64,000 bases of DNA from Rheum nobile (lineage: Eukaryota; Streptophyta; Magnoliopsida; Caryophyllales; Polygonaceae), in NCBI GenBank assembly GCA_027886185.1, contig WOAB01000319.1:372001-436000 (forward strand), written 5' to 3'. Positions 11,957 through 21,810 of the stretch are shown in pieces. A program made the translations under genes and the position numbers. Within the stretch, counting starts at the first letter, position 1. Every line of letters begins with the position of its first letter. Below the pieces are notes generated by a model. The model was not told where the DNA came from. It ran no database searches and worked only from the letters and a program-made list of their open reading frames with translations.

Positions 11957-12690
11957 TCACGTTTCAGCTTCGGGTTCCTTCAGGAACGCCTCTTCAATGG
12001 TGTCCTTGGTAAAACCTTCATGATATTTCTTCACTCTTTGCCCATTCACCTTGAACAAAGTTTGTGCTGCCGAATCAAACAGCTCTATGGCACCATGTGG
12101 GAAGACTTTGGCCACATAATATGGTCCTGCCCAGCGCGATCTCAGCTTGCCTGGGAAAAGTCTAAGGCGTGACTGAAATAAGAGGACTTTGTCTCCAACT
12201 TTGAAGTCCTTCCGCACTATGTTCTTGTCATGCCAGGCCTTAGTCATTTCCTTGTAGTGAGTGGCATTGTCATAAGCCTCGATCCTAGCTTCCTCTAGCT
12301 CTTGCAATTGTAACTTACGAAGCTCTCCAGCATCATCCAATTTCATGCTACAATTCTTGACAACCCAATATGCCTTGTGTTCTAGCTCTACTGGAAGGTG
12401 ACAAGCCTTACCAAACACCAATCGAAAGGGAGACATACCAATCGGTGTCTTGTAAGTTGTCCTGTATGCCCACAGTGCATCGTCAAGCCTCAAACTCCAG
12501 TCTTTTCTATTGGGAGACACCGTCTTCTCCAAGATGGACTTTATCTCCCGATTGGACACTTCAGCTTGCCCGTTCGTTTGAGGGTGATAGGCGGTAGAAA
12601 CTCTCTGCGTGACATGATATTTCTTTAACAGCGCAGTGATTGTCCTGTTGCAGAAGTGAGTTCCTTTATCACTGATGAGAGCTTTTGGCA
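11957..12690 (-). pseudogene. Ty3/gypsy integrase, C-terminal part of pol
   Basis: This is the C-terminal half of a Ty3/gypsy integrase. FGVPKALISDKGTHF holds the second catalytic Asp, STAYHPQTNGQAEVSNREIK holds the catalytic Glu region, and WAYRTTYKTPIGMSPFRLVF is followed by an integrase C-terminal segment (KVGDKVLLFQSRL, KLRSRWAGPYYV). The frame is open to its stop, but everything upstream (gag, protease, RT, RNase H, the zinc-binding domain and first Asp) is missing. The reading frame now runs straight out of the tRNA primer-binding site. Confidence 0.92.
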
Positions 12691-12723
12691 CTCCAAACCT
12701 GGTAAATATCACTGATGAGAGCT

Positions 12724-12741
12724 TCCCCGGCAACGGCGCCA
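12724..12741 (-). promoter_or_regulatory. Primer-binding site complementary to tRNA-Asp
   Basis: On the minus strand, directly after the 5' LTR, TGGCGCCGTTGCCGGGGA pairs with the 3' end of tRNA-Asp including CCA. This is the primer typical of Athila-lineage elements and fixes the orientation of the element. Confidence 0.85.
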
Positions 12742-12744
12742 ATT

Positions 12745-13975
12745 TGATAACAGGTTTTTGTCGTGTAAAAACTGCTATGCAAAATATCCAAACAAACCTT
12801 AAACCGTAGTCCTAGGTAAGTACAGGTCGAATCCACAGGGAGGCGAATTCTATCTTAATATGCAATTTGTATGTCAAACTAAAGTAACCAAAGGTTTTTT
12901 TTTGTGAGTTTTAGTAACCTAAGCATGCAAAAGTAAACAAAGTAAAATATGATGAAATCAGTGATGGGGAAAAACACTTAGTCAAACAACATCCACTATT
13001 CGTATGACAAGTTGATCATAGATACTCATTCAAAATCTCATGCAATGGTGATTCCAATTCCTTTTCATATATAACTAATAGCACAACCAGATACTATTAG
13101 CACTAACTAATTAAACAACCCTGAAACTATCAAGATTCAGTTTAACAGCAGCCTTACGGATAGGAATATAGTTGGATACAATTCTAGCATAAAACAACCA
13201 GATATTATCCTAGAATGTAAATCAATTCTCTTCTGCATAAGACTAGCACAACCAGTTACTAATACGATACAGTTGCTACTCTGAAATAGATATGCTCAAC
13301 CAGTAACAATCTAGATCTAGCAATAGATAAATAACGACAAACCCTAGTTGATCAGACTAGAAATTATCAATATCAATCTTAAGAAATCAAACAAGAGAAG
13401 AAATAAAAACCATGCAATAGATTAGGAATAAGAATCTCACAACTGAATCACACGAAAAGCTTCAATGTCTGACTAAGCAAGAGAGGCTTAGTTCTTCATA
13501 GCAAGAGAATACGTAGAATAAGAAATTAGGTTCCGAGAGATAATAGAAACAAGTTTTCTCAACCCTTAAATACCAAAGGAAAATAATCTGAAATTATCCT
13601 AAAAAGAAATAATAAAAAACTAATAAAGTAATACAAAATACATCTGAAAAGGCAATCGGCTCGGCGATGCTTCCGTCGGCGGCGGCCGCTGCTTCTCCCA
13701 CGGCGATCGCCGTAAATGCGGCGGGCGCCGCAATTAAACGGCGGTCGCCGTTTCCAGGTCGTAGCTAAGGTCTCTCCAGGGCAATTAACGGCGGTCGCCG
13801 TTTCTTCCGCGGCGGTCGCCGCAATTCTGTTTCTTCCTCCTCAGCTCCTAAGGCTCCAAAAATGCAACTTCCGTACCTCCTCGCCAAGTCTCCAAATCAC
13901 CTCCAAAGCATCCTAAAACACCACTAAAACCATGCCAAAACTCCGTCAATACACACAACATAATCGTGTGTATCA
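12745..13975 (-). repeat. 5' LTR of the Athila-type element
   Basis: Almost identical to 7653-8884, with scattered substitutions and a changed homopolymer (GGGGGGG against a T run at about 12896). It includes the same CGGCGGTCGCCG palindrome block (about 13672-13820). Confidence 0.93.
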
Positions 13976-13982
13976 CACTCCA

Positions 13983-14330
13983 CCCTGGGCGGCAAGAGGT
14001 GCCGCCCAGGAGACCCTTCTAAAAACCGGTCTGACTCTGGACGGCAATAGGCGCAGCCCAGACAAACCGGGTTTTCGTAAAACCCGGTTCAGAGTCTGGG
14101 CTGCACCTATTGCCGTCCAGATTTTTTTTTTTGGATAACCCGATTTAGGAATTTATTTTATTTATTTAAATGAAAATAGATTGGTTTTTTCGAACCCGGG
14201 TTTAAATTTTGAACGTGGGCGGCACCTATTGCCGCCCAAAATTGGTTTTTAAAATTTGAACGTGGCGGCAATAGTTGGTTTTTAAAATTTGAATGTGGGC
14301 GGCACCTATTGCCGCCCACCTTTAACCCCC
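13983..14330. repeat. Left palindrome array of MULE-B
   Basis: Several 21-bp imperfect palindromes (GGGCGGCA-N5-TGCCGCCC type) lie at about 13987, 14038, 14097, 14218 and 14298, with a half-palindrome near 14263. This region continues the MULE-B left terminus once the nested retrotransposon is removed. It mirrors the array at 21120-21490. Confidence 0.8.
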
Positions 14331-14430
14331 TAAAAATTCCAAGTCGGCGGTATTTAGGGCCGCCTATGTCGTCTTCTCCGTTACCCAGAGGAAATCTTTT
14401 TCGAGCACCCACAGAGAAAATTCCAAATCG

Positions 14431-15559
14431 ATGGCGGATTTCGGCAAATTTTCCATGGAAGATATATGGGCGGCGGTTGACAAGGAGGAAAACCAGATGG
14501 AGACGGTGGGAGATCTCGGCGGCGGCGATCCACTGGACTCGACGGCAGAATCGACGGCGACGGCGATGAATCTTTGTTTCGTTGGCGGTGGCGGTCGCGA
14601 TGGAGGAGTCGACGGCGGCGGCGGCAGGGGAGGCGACGAGGCGGAGGGAGCTGGGTTGCATGAGGAGTCGTCCAGGACCGGGGAGGAGGGGATTTCTGGG
14701 CTGCACGAGGTGCCGCCCAGCTTGCCGGCGAGCATGGAGGTTTCCGGCGCGGTGGTTTTGGGCGAGGAGAAGAGATTGCCGGCTAGGACCGAGGAGGTGG
14801 ATATCGGGGCGGACAATGCCTTCGACGTGTCGATAGCGGTTGCTATACAGGCGATGGATGATTTGGCGGAAATTCTCGTTCGTCAAAAGCGCATATATGA
14901 ACGGAGGCCGACCGTAGAGGTATGGTGTTTGTAATTTTTAATTTGTTAAATCTAATTTATTTAATTAAATTGTTACTGTAATTGTAGATTTGTAAACTTA
15001 GTGTTTATTGTATTTAATCATAATTAAAAAAGACAATATAGGTAATAGGCTAAATTTTACTGTTAAATAATATTAAATATATTATCGTAATAAAAAATAA
15101 AAAAAATTAATATATTGATTTTATAAGAAAACAATTTTCTTTAACAATTGTTAAGGTATATATAACTAGGTTGTATTGGATAAAATAAAAATAGTTATAT
15201 TTCTTATGGCAAAATAGGATGTATTGGGTAAAATCAAATAGTCGGATCGAGACAGTCGCCCTACTACTGCATCTGCTCGCAAGAGGAGGGTTGTGGGTGT
15301 ATCGCAGGACACGGAGGTGCTTAGTGAGGACGATGTTGGTCTCGTCCGTTCAGATGAGGACGTGGTTATGGAGGACTTTACTACCGGCCCTTCTACTATC
15401 CCTGAGGATCCGGAGTTTAGTACCGACCCAGCAGAGCAGCAGCCACCTCAGGAGGACTCACCTCAGCACCAACCACCTCCGTCAGAGCCACCTCAGGAGG
15501 AGCCACCTCAGCAGCAGCCACCTCCGCCTGAGCCACCTCAGCAGGACCCACCTCCATAG
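14431..15559 (+). CDS. MULE-B accessory ORF, two exons, proline-rich C-terminus, unknown function
   Basis: I read exon 1 as 14431-14919 and exon 2 from 15242, joined by a plausible intron (GAG|GTATGG ... AAATAG|TCGG) that keeps frame. The product is about 268 residues: an acidic, Gly/Ala-rich first half, then RRPTVE/SDRDSRPTTASARKRR, an acidic stretch, and a PPQQ/PPPEP repeat. A TAG at 15557-15559 falls inside the repeat, and the same frame then continues to about 15837, so it is probably truncated. A 21-bp MULE palindrome lies inside exon 1 (about 14698, encoding SGLHEVPPS) and another in the frame past the stop (15764). I recognise no family; it may be a captured host gene fragment. Confidence 0.45.
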
Positions 15560-16178
15560 TTTCCAACTCAGCAGGCCCCACCTCCGCCTGAGCCAACTCA
15601 ACAGGCCCCACCTCCGACTGAGCCACCTCAGCAGGCCCCACCTCAGCAGGCCCCGCCTCCGCCTAAGCCAGCTCAGCAGTTTCCTTCTGTGTTGAGGAAC
15701 TTTGATACGCACATTGCGGAGCTGATATGGAGGCAGGCGTTATTGGACCCTCCAGAGCCCGCTGGGCTGCACCTATTGCCGCCCATATTTTTTTCGTCAA
15801 ACCCGATTCATAGTGTTTTAACATTTGTGTTTCAATGTTGTGTATAAATAATATATTATTGTATCATATTATTGTTTATTCTTAGTATTTATTTGTTTAT
15901 CTAATATTAATAAAAAAAACAATACAAAATAATCATCCTAGAAGATAAAGACAAATTGTTCATTACGATACATTTAGCACACAATACAGGAAAGAATACA
16001 AGTTGTTCATAAACTTAGAAAGTTTGTGACAAAATATATGACATTGCTTTAGCGTTTGAAGAAATTAAGATAGTCTCTGGTAAACGTTCGCTTCATATGA
16101 TATCTCTGCTTTGCTAAATTTGTTTGCTCCCTACAATGGTTGATAGTTCATAAACACTATTACACAAAAGATACGACA
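15560..16178. other. Non-coding stretch between MULE-B accessory ORFs
   Basis: The proline-repeat frame continues to about 15837 past the stop. After that there is only AT-rich sequence. A 21-bp MULE palindrome lies at 15764-15784. Confidence 0.5.
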
Positions 16179-16507
16179 TCAATGCAGTATACGATATACA
16201 TCATTATATAGTTTGAGGTTATACCTACGAATGTTATCAAGATCTTTAAGAAGTTCTTGATTTTTCTTTACAAGATCTTGATTCTCCTTAACAAGATCTT
16301 GTTTTTCCTGCCATTGTTGTCGAATAACCGCGTGTGCCCTATCCTCGTACATATGATCAATCCACTCCCTGAAAATACACCCCAGTTTTGGGCATCCCAA
16401 ATACATCCTTCCGTAATTCAACTACAAATCACAAGTGCGGACAACGGCTTTCAAATTACACTCGCATAGCCTATCTGGGTTTGTTGATGATTCGGATGAA
16501 GATGCCA
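16179..16507 (-). pseudogene. GRF-type zinc-finger plus coiled-coil ORF with in-frame stop
   Basis: From ATG at 16507 the frame reads MASSSESSTNPDRLCECNLK and then VVRTC. An in-frame TAG follows two codons later, after which NYGRMYLGCPKLGCIFREW continues. The spacing CEC...RTC...GRMYLGCPKLGC..FREWID fits a GRF-type zinc finger. A glutamine/lysine-rich helix (KQDLVKENQDLVKKNQELLK) resembles a coiled coil. GRF fingers with coiled-coil tails are common in plant transposon-associated and nucleic-acid-binding proteins. The TAG lies inside the finger, so the protein is probably lost, unless a small intron removes it; I see no convincing donor. Confidence 0.65.
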
Positions 16508-16691
16508 TTATTTGTTGTAGTGCTTTGTTTCCTACATATATCATGAATCCATTAATATAAAAACTTAGGGTTAATAAATCGATAGAAACTGGAAGAATAA
16601 GCTTACCCAAAAATGTTTCTTCAAGCGCCGCTTGTGTTGGACTTGTTGTAGTGAACAAACAACCCCAATTCTTCTTATATAGTGAAAAAGC

Positions 16692-16860
16692 AATGTGGAC
16701 GGCACGTAGTGCCGCCCAAAGGGTACAGAAATCCCACAAATCTTACAAGTACCCTCGTGGGTTGCCCCTATTGCAGCCCAGGAGGGTTTACTTGGACGGC
16801 AACAGGTGCCGCCCAAGTAAACCCTCCTGGGCTGCAATAGGTGCCGCCCACCTTTGTCAT
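16692..16860. repeat. Internal palindrome cluster of MULE-B with a long hairpin
   Basis: Palindromes lie at about 16692, 16759, 16794 and 16834. Arms at 16771-16795 and 16813-16837 are perfect inverted repeats of 25 bases. The pairing extends outward with a few mismatches to about 16757 and 16854, giving a stem-loop of roughly 98 nt between the divergent GRF-type and PB1-like ORFs. Confidence 0.85.
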
Positions 16861-16968
16861 ATTTTGGCTGCCATAAACCCTTATAAATACGAAACGAAAA
16901 CCTCTACAATCCACACAATTCCCACTCCATAACTTCTCACAAACTTTTCGTGTGTTCTATTTTGGGTA

Positions 16969-17415
16969 ATGGCGCCTTTGGTTCTCAAAGTTTACGAAAA
17001 TGGGTGAATCACCTACAATCGAATGATACGCCAACGAAGTGGGATGGACATGTTTTTCCATGGATACAAAGGTGGCGAGGTCCGCACTTTGCGGATGAGG
17101 GATGTCTCGCCTGGAAAGGAGGGGTTATCATTGGGTTACTTGTTCATGACGTTATTTTACAATCCAACCGGGGTTCGTCCTGGTCGGATTTTTTACTTTC
17201 CACCGGGTGTGGATCCTCCACGACTCCGTGAGGTGGTAGACGAGGAACACGTAGCTAAAATTATAGCTCTTTACAGACCCGGTGTTCCAGTCACCATTTA
17301 CACAGAGTCTGCACACCCGAAGCGTCATATACCAGGTCTTTTAGAAGATCTGGAATCTGAGGTGGACAACGGTAGCTCTGATGATGGCGGGGAGACCGAT
17401 CCTGATGAGGATTAG
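16969..17415 (+). pseudogene. MULE-B accessory ORF with acidic tail, possibly PB1-like, in-frame stop
   Basis: The ATG at 16969 opens MAPLVLKVYENG, then an in-frame TGA (17005-17007), then ITYNRMIRQRSG and a continuous frame of about 130 further codons ending SDDGGETDPDED. The TGA is one base from a Trp codon. The start and the GYKGGEVRTLRMRDV segment suggest the small N-terminal PB1-like domain found with plant MULE proteins, but this is a weak match by eye. Function is unknown. It is divergent from the GRF-type ORF across the hairpin. Confidence 0.45.
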
Positions 17416-17646
17416 ATAGCTTTTTATGATTCATGTTCAACTAGTGTACACTTTAATGTTTACGTGTGCGTGTATTTGTTAATGATTTTCAAGTAATATT
17501 ATTGTCTCGTATTGCATTTTCCCGAATCAACACCAATTCGAATAAAAACAAATGATTATAAAAACAATATACGATCAATCTCAATCAAATTTTCCCACAA
17601 AATGAATTACAATAACATATATAAAGTCAATTACAATCCAAAAAAC
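17416..17646. other. AT-rich spacer between convergent MULE-B ORFs
   Basis: The 3' ends of the plus-strand accessory ORF and the minus-strand transposase-OTU gene converge here. No feature other than AT-rich sequence is visible. Confidence 0.4.
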
Positions 17647-20600
17647 CTAGGTAAGTATGTTAGGGCGCCCATGTTCCGCTCGCTCCTCTACATAACTCTT
17701 GAACCTATCCTTAAAGCGCTCATGACTATCCCATCCATCAACACTTGGATCCTTGTAAATGAGCCACTGCCTCGGAGGCGGTGGAATTGGACAACGATCA
17801 TTAACAAGCCAAATCTGTAAACATAAACGATAAAATTATATAACAATTTATGAAAGAATAAGTAAATACCAGAAAGTAGCGCTCCACGTACCAGTACGTA
17901 ATGGTTTCTCCTGCCTACATGTGCTATCGCATAAACTTTTGTCGGAGGCTCAGCACCCGGGGGGCCCACAATGGAAGACATGTGTGCGGTCCAAACCATG
18001 ATAAGACAACAACCGCCACTTGGTTTTCCGTGGCAAACACCAAACCAGTAATAGGCATTATACACCAGAAGTTCGTTGCGCACGGTGACGCAATATAATT
18101 CAATCTCCTAACAAATGCTTCCACCGTCAACTCTTCCTCCCCAAGCATCGCTACGTAGTTGGCTGGATGTGTCTGGACATGCTTCGAAAGCTCTAACCGG
18201 ACATCAACGTACTCCTCTTCTCGGCGACCTAGCAAAACGGCAAGGGAACGAAACCCGCAATGACCATCGCCTTTGACACTTTGTACCCTAGAAATGTATG
18301 CGAGCATGAAATGATCAATATTCTCGTGCCCCCAATTGAAGCCGAGATACTTTAACGACTTGCTTGAACCCGATTTGGACTTGTTTGAAGCAGATTTTGA
18401 CTTTCTAGGTTTAGTGGCACTCCCTTTTGCTGTTGAAACTCCACTGCGAGGTCGTCCGCTAGAAGGACATCCTTTCGATCCCACAGACGCTCTTGATCCC
18501 ACGGACGATTTCACATTGGTCGTCTCTTTCTCTGCAGGCGCATCCTCCTCTTCCACTCCCAGCTCCTCATCCATATTCTTCATATTCTGCTTATCCTTCA
18601 TCTTCTTACTTTTTGCATCCACATGCTCGTCCTAACCCATATTCCTTTTGGTGTCGGTCTTTCTCGCATTCATCATAGGCCTCCCCTTCTTGGTCTCACC
18701 ACGTGGCGGGTCTTGAATCTGGCACGATGTAGGGTCAGTTGACTCACGCCACTTATCCTCCATATTCTTCAACAGAAATCCATCAACTTTCCCACATAAG
18801 AACTCTTCAACGAAGTCCTGCACCGTGACATTATCCGATGTGATTGCAACACCATCATCGACATCAAGATCCTTAGCATCCACCCCTTCCCATCTGATCT
18901 GCTTCCAGAAAATATCAACTTCTTCAGGCACTAACGGGTAACCCGTCTCCACATAGACCTTAATTGTGTGTGGGCAAGGCAGTCCTAGTGTGGACTTCCA
19001 CCAAAAATCATCACATCTGTCCCCAATTTTCCCCTCCTTTGCTAACACAGCTTGGGCATACAATATTCTCAAGCATTTCTCATAGCACTTTTCAAGGATG
19101 CGCTTGAAGAAGACCTTAACCCACTCAGGGCCATTTACTATCTCCATGGGAAAGGCAGTGCAGTTCTTGGTCATCTCAAATCGGATCTTCCGATGCTGAT
19201 CAACAAACATGTTGTCGATGTGTTGCACAATTGTGTCGAACCCTCCAACGGATGTCTCAATCATGTCCTTAAGCATAGAGTGCTGACCCTCAACCCTGAA
19301 AACAATATAATCGTTTACAATTTACTAAATGAACTTTAAAACCCAATTTGATTGCAAATGTTTGTATGAAAGTTATCTGTTTGATGTTCTTGTGGCAAAA
19401 TGGAGAACATCATCACACCATGTCGCAACTAGCTTTTTCTTATGGTCTTTAAACCAAGTTTCCTCGACATATTTCACAAGGCCTTCATTCCATATCTCCT
19501 TAAAGTGAGCAAGTCGCTCTCTATACTCCTCCTTTGTGTGAGACCTCATCACCCGACGAACACTTTCCGAGAATTTCTTCTCGTCAATCTTCATCAACTT
19601 AGCATATGCCTTCACATTACGGTCTACATGGACCTGACACAAATGATGCCGAACCTTCGGAAACACCATTTTGGCAGCCTTGATCAGTCCTAGCTCTCGA
19701 TCAGACATGATGCATACGGGACTTTTCCCCCCGTACAACCACTTCAATCGTGTCAATGCCCATGCATAGTGGTTTGCCGTCTCCCTTTCCATGAACACAA
19801 GAGCAATGCAATATGTGAAGTTGGTGCAAGTAAACCCAACAATCTGGAACAGTGGCATACCGTACCTATAAATGCAACACAAAAAATACTTTAAACCCGT
19901 CAAAAATATCATTATCTACTCATAATACTAAAACGAGTAAGGTTTACCTGTTGGTTTTGTACGTCGAATCCATGATGACGGCATTAGGGAACATGTACAA
20001 CAAATGTCGAGCGTCTGGATGAGAAATAAACAAGCACGCCAATACCTCTTTTCCATCTTCCCTCGTTTTAGTAGCAGTGTCCAACAAATAGCCTTTGTCC
20101 TTCAAAAACCCCAATGACCATTGTGTCACATTCAGATTGCCCAGGTATTTCAACCTCTCCTTAGCCCTAACAGTGTACACTTGCCTCCTCGATACCGTTG
20201 AACTCGTATATTCATTCATAATCTGTGTAGAAATAACCTTGGGTCTTGCACCCGCCGCAGTATCAATCATCACTTTCCTACGCTGCTCCATCGTATGTCG
20301 AGAAGCAAATGCATGGTCAATCAAGGTGGTTGAAAGCATATGGTTATGGCATCCTCTAACAACCGATATGGTCCACCCAGGATCTCTAATAGCATTTACT
20401 TCCCTAAAAATACCATGCAATAAAAATGGACAACCCTTTTTCTTTGACCTAGCTTTATTCACTCGTATCGGACTGATCTTTTTACCATCGACTAACTTCT
20501 TTTTCTTGCCGGACCTAGGTAACCCGGATCTCTCACAATGAAATATAATCTTTTTAGACTTTGATGATTTAGTAGTGATCACCATAGAAAGACTAAAATC

Positions 20601-20990
20601 GACATTTTGCACCCACTGCCTCAATCCCTCCATACTCGGAAATATCTCATTAGTAGTAAAATGGGATGAGAAGTCAATTGCTAAAAATTCATCATCACTA
20701 GAATCACCCTATTTATATACAAAAATTAGTACATTAGAAACTAATTAATAATTAAATTTATACAAATTAATATACAAAAATTATGCATTATTTCTAAACA
20801 GTCTACATTTCAAAGACTAAGTACAGTTAATATCTAATCATTTTATACAATAAAAATTAAAAATATTACGTACCTTGAAGTACTGAGGAGAAATCGGCGA
20901 TTGAAAATCATCCTCATCATCTAGAGATGTGGGCGCGCTCGAAGACGACTCCGACAACCCCCTCCAACAAAGATCGTTTGACGACGACAT
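17647..20990 (-). pseudogene. MULE transposase joined to an OTU cysteine protease domain, broken
   Basis: Exon 1 (20874-20990) is acidic. Exon 2 (about 19944-20710) holds a FAR1-type domain and the first catalytic Asp (VIMDSTYKTN). Exon 3 (about 19376-19866) holds the MULE core with CIMSDRELGLIKA. Exon 4 starts near 19310 (VEGQHSMLKD) and carries the SWIM-like CPH segment (LGLPCPHTIKVYVETGYPL). It continues in frame through a TAG (18632-18634) into a Ser/Lys-rich linker and an OTU domain (GDGHCGFRSLA with catalytic Asp and Cys; RRNHYVLVRG with the His). A final exon ends at 17647. Three lesions are visible: the TAG between transposase and OTU, a one-base frame change at a C run near 17960, and GT changed to AT at the exon 3 donor. 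OTU domains cleave ubiquitin-type linkages; its role in the element is unknown. Confidence 0.85.
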
Positions 20991-21119
20991 ATATATAGTC
21001 GGAAAATTACAATGGGTTTGAAGTTTTTTTCCCGTTGTATTTCAATGGTGGTATACTATTACATCTCCCATAATATATAACTGGTCACATGACCGTTAAG
21101 ACTGAAACAGAATAATTAT

Positions 21120-21495
21120 AGACGACACTATATGCAGCCCAAATTGACCGTTAAATTTCAGTCATACACTCCCTAGGCTGCACTATGTGCCGCCCAGAAA
21201 TCCGATTTTAGTGAACCAGTTTTCTGGGCTGCACATAGTGCCGCCCATAAACCCTTTTTCCCACAACAAACCGATTCAGTGAACCGGGCTTAATGGACGG
21301 CAATATATACCGCCCACTAAGCCGGTCTACTAAACCAGTTTTTTAAAAAATCAATTTTAATCATAATTTTAATAAAAAATAAATTTAAACCCATCTTAAA
21401 GGACACCTAATACCCATCTTAAACGACACCTAATACAGCCCAAAAAAATCAAATTTTAAACTACACTACGTGCCGCCCAAATAGAATACGAGATA
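21120..21495. repeat. Right palindrome array of MULE-B
   Basis: Palindromes matching those of MULE-A lie at about 21120, 21176, 21227, 21295 and near 21470. Several are degraded here (for example GGACGGCAATATATACCGCCC), unlike the cleaner MULE-A copies. Confidence 0.75.
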
Positions 21496-21532
21496 AAAAA
21501 AATACACAGTTTTTCGGCCTTTAAACATTAAG

Positions 21533-21546
21533 TTCAACTTGTATTG
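21533..21546 (-). terminator. U2 snRNA 3' box
   Basis: On the minus strand CAATACAAGTTGAA matches the plant snRNA 3'-end box CA-N(3-10)-AGTNNAA. It directly follows the U2 coding end. The MULE-B target duplication begins only a few bases further on. Confidence 0.8.
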
Positions 21547-21548
21547 GA

Positions 21549-21745
21549 CGGGGTGCGCCAGGCGCGTGCAGTAGTGCAACACATGAGCGACACGCGAGAG
21601 GCCCAAATAGCAAGCTACTTGAATGGGCCCTCCCCCTTAAAAAATAAATTTAATATCGAAGTGGACCAATGGCCCACATATCAGATATTAAACTGATAAG
21701 AACAGATACTACACTTGATCTTAGCCAAAAGGCCGAGAAAGGTAT
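21549..21745 (-). ncRNA. U2: U2 spliceosomal snRNA
   Basis: The minus strand starts ATACCTTTCTCGGCCTTTTG and continues with the invariant U2 5' region, including the branch-point-pairing GTAGTA (21707-21712). The Sm-type ATTTATTTTTTAAG follows (near 21640-21652), and the 3' stem-loops end in GGCGCACCCCGTCC. Length is close to the roughly 196 nt of plant U2; the exact 3' end is uncertain by a few bases. The promoter (USE, TATA) and 3' box are all present with canonical spacing, so this looks like a functional gene. U2 binds the intron branch site in the spliceosome. It lies downstream of TYW1 on the same strand. Confidence 0.96.
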
Positions 21746-21768
21746 GAATTGTTCACCGTTCAATTCTT

Positions 21769-21777
21769 CTATTTATA
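21769..21777 (-). promoter_or_regulatory. TATA box of the U2 gene
   Basis: TATAAATAG on the minus strand starts 32 bases upstream of the U2 start. Confidence 0.85.
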
Positions 21778-21810
21778 CCAGTTCCCTACCTCCTACCTCC
21801 TTCTCCTAAC

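Larger units (their letters stand above)
7653..13975 (-). mobile_element. Athila-type Ty3/gypsy LTR retrotransposon, internally deleted
   Basis: Two near-identical LTRs (7653-8884 and 12745-13975) bound the element, each TG...CA, with a perfect 5-bp duplication CACTC at 7648-7652 and 13976-13980. It lies on the minus strand: 5' LTR on the right, primer site complementary to tRNA-Asp, integrase C-terminus, a GC-repeat spacer, an Athila-type ORF, purine tract, then the 3' LTR. Gag, protease, reverse transcriptase, RNase H and the integrase N-terminus are missing. By eye the LTRs differ at about 15-20 positions, so insertion is fairly recent. It interrupts the left terminal region of MULE-B. Confidence 0.93.
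7611..21519 (-). mobile_element. MULE-B, large Mutator-like element with nested retrotransposon
   Basis: Both ends are fixed by a perfect 9-bp duplication TTTAAACAT at 7602-7610 and 21520-21528. The ends are inverted repeats: the left reads CGGCGAGAAACCGCG and the right, on the minus strand, GGCCGAAAAACTGTG. The 9-bp duplication, FAR1-type/MULE transposase and terminal structure place it among Mutator-like elements. Without the nested LTR retrotransposon (7653-13975) it is about 7.6 kb. It carries a minus-strand transposase-OTU gene and three accessory ORFs, with palindrome arrays near both ends and inside. Every ORF has at least one lesion, so this copy looks non-autonomous now. The right end lies beside a U2 snRNA gene. 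Confidence 0.93.

Noticed and set aside
14364..14886. Long minus-strand ORFs opposite the accessory gene
   Set aside because: GC-rich sequence opens the reverse frames. They lack domains, and the plus frame has a splice junction that fits.
15219..15712. Several overlapping ORFs on both strands over the CCACCTCAGCAG repeat
   Set aside because: Low-complexity repeat is open in many frames. Only the frame joined to exon 1 at 14431 has splice support.
16410..16430. A small intron removing the TAG in the GRF-type ORF
   Set aside because: TTTGTAG could serve as an acceptor, but no donor was found that keeps the finger cysteines and the frame.
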